NCBI GenBank assembly: GCA_030512335.1
Contig: JAULSU010000004.1
Location: 5,828,001-5,892,000, forward strand
Length of the DNA stretch: 64,000 nt
Reading direction: 5' to 3'
Origin: Immersiella caudata
Lineage: Eukaryota > Ascomycota > Sordariomycetes > Sordariales > Lasiosphaeriaceae
This document shows, in pieces, positions 58,512 to 64,000 of the stretch. The first letter of the stretch is position 1; every line of letters begins with the position of its first letter. Both the position numbers and the translations under genes were made by a program. The notes under the pieces were generated by a model. The model worked only from the letters and a program-made list of their open reading frames with translations. It was not told the DNA's origin and did no database searches.

Positions 58512-58630
58512 ACATACGACCATACCCACTGGAAAACTCGGGATCCCGTCCGCTCTCCCATAGATAAGCCAGTGAGGGCCGGACTAGTAGTTGGGTCGGT
58601 GACGACCAGCGAATCCCCGGTGTTGTATGT
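58512..58630 (+). rRNA. 5S rRNA gene (dispersed copy)
   Basis: A 119-nt sequence starts ACATACGACC and ends GTTGTATGT, which pair as helix I with one G-U. The internal control region GGTCGGTGACGACCAGCGAATCCC is intact. Helix II arms CCCACTGG and CCAGTGAGG differ from the common ascomycete sequence as I know it, but still pair, so the fold is kept. A T-run follows. Single dispersed 5S copies are normal in filamentous ascomycetes. Confidence 0.93.
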
Positions 58631-58636
58631 TTTTTT
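58630..58636 (+). terminator. Pol III terminator of the 5S gene
   Basis: Seven T residues begin at the last base of the 5S gene. Confidence 0.85.
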
Positions 58637-59918
58637 ACCCCACTTCCAGCCCCTTTCCCTTCTGCCGGCACTTTGCAGATTCTCTCTTTGTACAGATAGA
58701 AGCATGTGCACATGTCATCCAAGGTACTTAGTTTCCAGAATAATTTTGTCACACTTAATCGGTGTCACTCGCCTAAGACAGGACGCAGCGGTAAAAATTA
58801 CTATGTTTGGTGCTGCTGGTGCGAGCTTGGGGTGGCTGGCTGTACGAGGAGGGTGACTCTGTCTCCGTTGATCGCTAGGGACCTTCACGTGTTGCCATTT
58901 GGGGGCTTGTTTTGAAGCGTTCCATTCTAGCATTAGGGTGGTGAACTCTTGGCACCTCATTGGGTGCAAGAGCTTCAGCTCTTCCCATGTTGCCATTCAC
59001 GCCGCGGAGTGCAACCCTTCAAGTTTCAGGGGCACTACCTCGATGATTCGCCAGCTCGAAAAATAGTTGCTAGAATTGCGGGAGTGGCTTGATTTTAGGG
59101 TGGCACGGATCTGGGGTTGTGTTCTTGGCTGGGAATCGGACTCAAGTTGAGCCGCTTTGGTGGTTATCTTACTGGCGATCCGCAATCTTGCTGTTGGCCA
59201 ATTGGGAAGCGACAGGACGCATTTAGATCCGTTTGTGACTTGCGTCGTGCTCAGCCTCCTCCAGCCGTGCGACTGTGTTATGCGTGCTCAAAGTTCTCCA
59301 CAACGTGGTGGATGTCATTCGAGGGAGCGCGGTTGGGTTGTAGGCCATCATGTGTTGACCCCGAGTCAAGCGCTTAAGCACGGGCATGGAGAACTGGAGA
59401 CGTTGATGCCGTGCCGGATGCCGATGACGGCTCAACGTTAGATGTCTCTGTCCTGCGAAGTGTGCCCTGTGGAGACTCTATTCCGGGGAGTATCAAGAGC
59501 TCGGGGAGAACTCACAAATTTAGATTCATCAACCTCCCACCCCTGGCACCAGTGGCAGTTGACAGGGCAGGAGTATACACCGATGCGCGGGGCCAGTGGC
59601 AGTGTTTGCCATCGAGTGTCGAATGATCAACCATCTTAGGGTGGCATGGGGTTGTCCAAAACCTTGTCTAGGACGCGAAAACTCCCTGACGGTTGGTCGA
59701 GAGCGCTTCAGCTGCTGGGGGGATCGCACCTTGAGGAATGATTGCTTACCCGGGCGCTTGTCGACCTTTACGCCGACTTCTCTTTGACGAATGCCACCAC
59801 GATTTTGCCTCTAGAACGGGAGGTATAAGAGCCCCTTTTCGGTCCCTCGTCTCCCCCATCCCACTCAGCATTCCACAGCATTCAGTCCAAGATCACATCC
59901 AAGCCCGTAGCCATCAAG
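58637..59918. other. Intergenic region between the 5S gene and the defensin-like gene
   Basis: About 1.3 kb with no supported gene; the final 100 bases are the promoter and leader of the cysteine-rich peptide. Confidence 0.55.
59824..59830 (+). promoter_or_regulatory. TATA box of the defensin-like peptide gene
   Basis: TATAAGA lies 95 bases before the ATG at 59919, and a CCCCT stress-element core follows at 59832-59836. Confidence 0.55.
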
Positions 59919-60170
59919 ATGAAGACGTCCTCCATCCTCGCCATCTTCACCCTCTCCGGCGTCCTCGCCTCCCCCTCAGCGGACATGAGCCCCCGCGGGC
60001 ACTTCCCTCAACTCGTCGAGCGCAAGGCCTGTTACCACGCCAGCGACTGCAGCTGGTTCTACGCCGCCAAGTGCGAGCAGTATTGCCGCCAATGGGGCCA
60101 GAACGTTGGTGTCGATCGTATGGAGAAGTGTAGTTTGTTGAACGACAAGAGGTGCTGCTGCACCAAGTAG
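59919..60170 (+). CDS. Secreted defensin-like cysteine-rich peptide
   Basis: One exon of 83 aa. Seen: a signal peptide (MKTSSILAIFTLSGVLAS), a short pro-segment ending VERK (33-36), and a mature part of about 47 residues with eight cysteines at 38, 44, 52, 56, 71, 79, 80 and 81. The CxxxC (52-56) and CxC (79-81) spacing is that of the cysteine-stabilised alpha/beta fold of defensins, though only structure or homology could prove it. Fungal peptides of this type are mostly antimicrobial or of unknown role; activity here is not known. A TATA box and a CT/CA-rich leader support expression. The start is the only Met that gives the signal peptide. Confidence 0.85.
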   Translation: MKTSSILAIFTLSGVLASPSADMSPRGHFPQLVERKACYHASDCSWFYAAKCEQYCRQWGQNVGVDRMEKCSLLNDKRCCCTK

Positions 60171-60792
60171 GGCGTGAGGTGAGTGAAAAGGGGTCGAGGT
60201 ACGCTGATATTGAGTGAGAGGCTAATCGTGGGGACTAGGTCTTGATCTGGAAATTGGAGGGTTGAGAAGGAAAAGGGGATGTTCGCGACGTGGGCTGATG
60301 GTTCGGGCGATTGCCAGTCTTCTCAGTTAAGGGGTGCGGTTGAAAGTTTACCTAGGTGGCCTTGGGCGGGATGTTTGTAGGATGTGTTTGGGGAGCTCAT
60401 CAACAGAACTCAAAGCCATCTCAAGTCTCTCAACAGCCTAGTCTTGGGAGTAATCGATTTACTCTCTATCATTAGGTTGCTCGCTTTGTTTTTTTGTTCA
60501 ACTAGAACGCAATTTGAGCATGTGGAAAGTTGACCGTTGTGTTCTGACTGTGTCCCTGGCCATGTGTTAATTGGCTCGTTTCTTCAAGGTTACTTTTGCC
60601 TAGGTCCCTATTAGACCACCGATACAAGTTGGCAAGTTGTGTAAAAAGACGCTGCTAATAATAGAATATCTGTGAAGCAACTCTTCGTGAGGGTGGTGTG
60701 ATGTGTCTTTGGTTAAAAAGCCGCATTGCGCCAGTCCAGAGCCTGGCCTTGACCTTCCCATGCAAATTTCTGGCATCTTTTCCGAGTCAAAA
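60171..60792. other. 3' flank of the defensin-like gene
   Basis: AT-richer DNA without a supported gene. Confidence 0.5.
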
Positions 60793-61502
60793 ATGGCGAA
60801 TCTCTGCAGCCGCTGCGAAGAGATTTTCAAGTTCGCAGACATGGCCTTTGCCTATCCCAACCTGGAGCGCTACAGCTTCAAATTCGGTTCTTATATGTTG
60901 AATCGGATGACTGTTTTCGCATTGGACGGTGCGACGGCCAAGCTTCGATAGTTGTCTCTTCCGGGTTCTCGGGCGCCATTCGTCCCGAGGGGATTGCGGA
61001 AAAGATGTATAAATGGTCGCAGCAGGGGCATGGCTCTAGAATGCTCAAGCCGATATCGCTGGAGCCGCCGCTGCATGAGAGTGATATCCTGATTTGCGAA
61101 TGGGACCATGGCATACCGGGCCTCGGCCAAGGCGGTCAAAGACCTTGCTTTGCGCTTTCCGGTGGAGAGTTTTTCGAAGCGGGGACCGATTATTTCTTTC
61201 TACTGCCACTGGGCCAGAGGGAAAGGGCCGCGGAAGAGGACGACGGGGGAGAGGAGGAATCAGAATCAGATGATAAGCAGGGACGCTTTGATCGAATTGA
61301 GGGCCTCATCCTCCATCGCTCGTCGGGGAAGGGCGAGTATGTTCGTGTCGGTCTTTTTTACTACACTCTGCCGCATGACGTTCGCGAGGGAGGGAATGTC
61401 TTGACCTATGCTTTTGGCGAGGATGCATTGTTGGACCCTAGCGGATTTCTGCAGAGAGATGGTGATGACGGAGGACATACCTATACCATTCAGATTGTCT
61501 AG
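60793..61502 (+). pseudogene. Truncated HET-domain-like protein remnant
   Basis: An N-terminal piece (from 60793: MANLCSRCEEIFKF, then AYPNLERYSFKFGSY) ends at a stop at 60949-60951. A second frame, open across the same spot, continues ASIVVSSGFSGAIRPEG and then GLGQGGQRPCFALSGGEFF, FFLLPLGQ, and RIEGLILHRSSGKGEYVRVG to the stop at 61500-61502. The first piece resembles the N-terminus and the second the C-terminal end of fungal heterokaryon-incompatibility (HET) proteins; the HET domain that should lie between them (several hundred residues) is absent. A weak intron from about 60887 to 60942 (GTTCTT donor, CCAAG acceptor) would join the two frames, so a short expressed protein is possible. 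I favour an internally deleted, decayed gene. Confidence 0.5.
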
Positions 61503-62057
61503 TTCGAAGACGTGGTCATCTTCAAGATTATCTGTCTAGATGGATTTAGGCACACGCTGAGCTTGCTGATGATTGGCCTGCTGCTTCTGCGTTGAAGTGG
61601 AAGAAGTCTATTTTGGATGTAAAACCTCCTGTTGCATGTGGAGTAAACTTCGACGCTTCGATGACCTCGCGGCCTTGAACGGAATCCCACCTGACGGGGG
61701 GAATAGGCGCGCCTTGTGGTTGATGACAACAAAAATGCGGTCAATTGCCGGATGGGTGGCCTAACCCGGTTCAGCACTTGGGAATGGAAGCTTCAATCTA
61801 ATATCAGCCGAGACTCCCAGACAACCCGCACAATCCAATTTAGATACCTATGGGGGTTTGTTAATACTCCTATAGGTTGAGCATTCGCGTTTTTATAGCT
61901 GAGATATAGCTCTGCTACCTAGTGGGTGTAAATATATTTGGTAGGTACGTTTCCTGACACTTTGCTAGCCAGACTGTCTATGAGTCAGTCCTTGGCCCCA
62001 CCCGTTTACTCGAGGGCCTGAAATACAAAACACATCTACTCCACAATCCTACCAAAT
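61503..62057. other. Intergenic AT-richer region
   Basis: No gene is supported. The stretch 61800-61970 is clearly AT-rich compared with the rest of the window. Confidence 0.5.
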
Positions 62058-62310
62058 ATGCCTGGCAAACGGGTATCCCGGCTTTTCCTCGCAGCCGCCC
62101 TCTCACAACTCGCCCATGCGTTGCCGCTCGACTTGGGGAGTGGGCGGGCCACCACAGCCCCCTACAGTTTGGTGCCTTACCACTCTCGGAACATCGACAG
62201 GTGCGGCTTACAAAGGCCCTGATTTCTACTGCTATTGTAGTATCATCTCGGTAGCCGTAGATGGATGCGTTGCAGATGACGCGGGGTGTTGGGTTCCATC
62301 GAGAAGCTAG
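62058..62310 (+). CDS. Doubtful small secreted protein
   Basis: A signal-peptide-like start (MPGKRVSRLFLAAALSQLAHA) is followed by LPLDLGSGRATTAPYSLV. Unspliced, the frame stops at 62220-62222 (54 aa). Removing a short 40-nt GT-AG segment at 62201-62240 extends it to 70 aa with two cysteines, ending at 62308-62310. The intron is at the lower length limit for fungi. No family is recognised; it could be a 5' fragment of a lost secreted-enzyme gene. Confidence 0.3.
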
Positions 62311-64000
62311 ACATGGGACGAGATGATGGACTACCTGCTGAGTGGAAAGGTCCCAACTCCTTAAGACTATTTTGCTGCGGTCGGGTTGGTGTCGACCATG
62401 TGAATAGTTACGGAATGTTTTCATGGGGGGTTTTATCTGTTTGTTTGTGAGAAAAGAAGCACTCAGCGATCTGGATGAATGGAAGAAAAACAGGAGAGTT
62501 GTCAAAGATGGGGGAGGGAGGGGGGGGGGGGGCAAAGATCATTCCTGAGGGCTTTTTGTGCAGATGGGTATTAGAAAAGCATTTAAAGGGAGACTGGACT
62601 GCTCAAGCAAGAATACCGGGTCGTGCTGGGCAGCTTTTCAGCAAAAGGACAATCCTTTCATTCAGGGGTTCGCCCCTTTCTCGCCTCCAAAAGACACTGT
62701 TGCTGCATTCAGTCTCGAAGTCGTCCAGTCAGCCCCCAAAGAGTGTCGGAAGACTCTAGGCTCTTGGTATCAGTTGGCTCCCATAGCAGCGCTTCGGATC
62801 TCCTGGGTTCATTGGTGGAGGCCGACAGCGGCTCGTCTCTCTGCCGTCTCTCTGCCGTCGCCGATCAGTCTGACCGCCGGAGAGATATTAAATGAGGCAC
62901 AAACCGGGTCAACTGGGAAAGCAGCCGCTCTAGATGATCTTGATACGGGATTTTTGTCATGTGTTCCCGAAGTTGCCTATGCCGATCTGTCCCCTGACGT
63001 CTGCCGGGGCCGCTCTGTCTGCATACACTACGTTTCCAAGTCCACACACATGTACACTCTGCCTTGGCCTTGCGTGTGAGTTTTGGGTAAATATCCCAGT
63101 GTGATGGTTACATCCATGTGAAATTCCACTCTGGAAGGCTTGACGTATGCTGGTAAAGGCTTGGTACCTTGATATTGGCCATGACGTAATAGTCGCCTCT
63201 CTCAGAGTCGACCGAAGCTTTCAGGAGTCAGGGGCTGTGTAAAATCTACTGGAAAGATACAGCACTTTTGTTGAAGTATGTTGACAATCTCATTTTAGTA
63301 ATACAAACTCCGGGTCCACGGGACGCCTCACCCGCAGATCGCCCTCCCCCGCAGATCGAATTCCCCGCGATCGAAACGGTCCGGGACACACTCTGCTTTC
63401 CCGGTTCGTCCCCTTTAGGGAACTGAGGCGAGGTCAAAACAGAGTACCGGGAAGGCCGGTGGCGGTTAAAAATCACAATGAATAGCCGCAGCTGCTACGC
63501 TGGCCTAGGCAAAAACAAGTTTGCGCTGCAGCCGGGTGCATTGCTTGTCGATCATCTCCCGATTCTACGGCGCTGGAGCGGAGACTGACAGTGCTTATAT
63601 TGACGGATCGTCATTATTTTGATCTTTGGTTTTACAGATGCATCTCAGATGGTGTCCTATTAATAGCGGAATGTAAACACTAAAACGAACGTCTGGGGAA
63701 GTCAATTTGCGATGACAGATTCTTCATGTTGATCTTTGGCTCTAGCTGGTCGCCTCGCCTCTTCACAAGTTCTGCATAGCCTGTATCAAAGCATCCACCC
63801 ACACTCTGCTGCACAGCGGATTCGGCAATTTGCATGCGTCGGTCCGATTCCTCAAGGTTTTGGTGTTCAGGGGGTTCCTCGCTGTCAAGGGTACAGAGCA
63901 ATAGCAAGTTCCAACACCTACGTTTGGAAGCCCCTTTTTCTACGCTGTTGGTGCGAGAGCTCAGTAGACACTACGAATTACAACATACTCTTAGTCCCAT
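62311..64000. other. Right-edge intergenic DNA
   Basis: A 173-codon frame at 62558-63079 overlaps another open frame and lacks recognisable features, so I do not call it. A G-run lies at about 62519-62532. Otherwise nothing is recognised. Confidence 0.5.

Noticed and set aside
62558..63079. 173-codon plus-strand frame
   Set aside because: It overlaps another open frame and has no domain, signal peptide or splice context; kept as intergenic.

Overview
The window looks like nuclear DNA of a filamentous ascomycete (Pezizomycotina, most likely Sordariomycetes). Genes carry short 45-80 nt introns with GTRNGT-like donors and YAG acceptors, most tRNAs are split by introns, there is a dispersed single 5S rRNA gene, and the gene families (CFEM GPI protein, HOL1-like MFS porter, ENA-type Na+ ATPase, RAN1-like kinase, HET-like remnant) are typical of that group. 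I cannot name the species.

Left part (1-31.5 kb) is ordinary, gene-dense housekeeping DNA: a peroxisomal 2,4-dienoyl-CoA reductase, an MFS porter, a frame-broken small secreted protein, a CFEM GPI protein, a CSN8/PSMD8/eIF3K-like protein, a FabG-type SDR, dolichol-phosphate mannosyltransferase (DPM1), an ENA sodium pump with a promoter rich in PacC-type hexamers, an acidic AT-hook-like protein, a CSC1-type stress-gated channel, a tRNA-Glu/tRNA-Asp pair, TMA7 split into six exons, and the spliceosomal kinase PRP4.

Middle part (31.5-49.9 kb) is a striking gene desert: about 18 kb in which the only protein gene I can support is a RAN1/KSP1-like kinase (41298-42982). A tRNA-Lys and a small region of nested inverted repeats lie on its right flank. 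I found no transposon in it.

Right part (49.9-64 kb) holds a secreted protein with dibasic (Kex2-type) sites and a P/G-rich repeat, a PAQR receptor-like protein, the TFIIIC subunit Tfc6, a class II aldolase/adducin-domain protein, a diverged 5S rRNA gene, a defensin-like cysteine-rich peptide, a truncated HET-like remnant and a doubtful small secreted protein. From about 58.4 kb onward the content looks accessory.

There is no operon or obvious biosynthetic cluster. Pol III biology recurs: three split tRNAs, one 5S gene and a TFIIIC subunit gene. Exon boundaries were read by eye from splice motifs and reading-frame continuity; no database search was possible.
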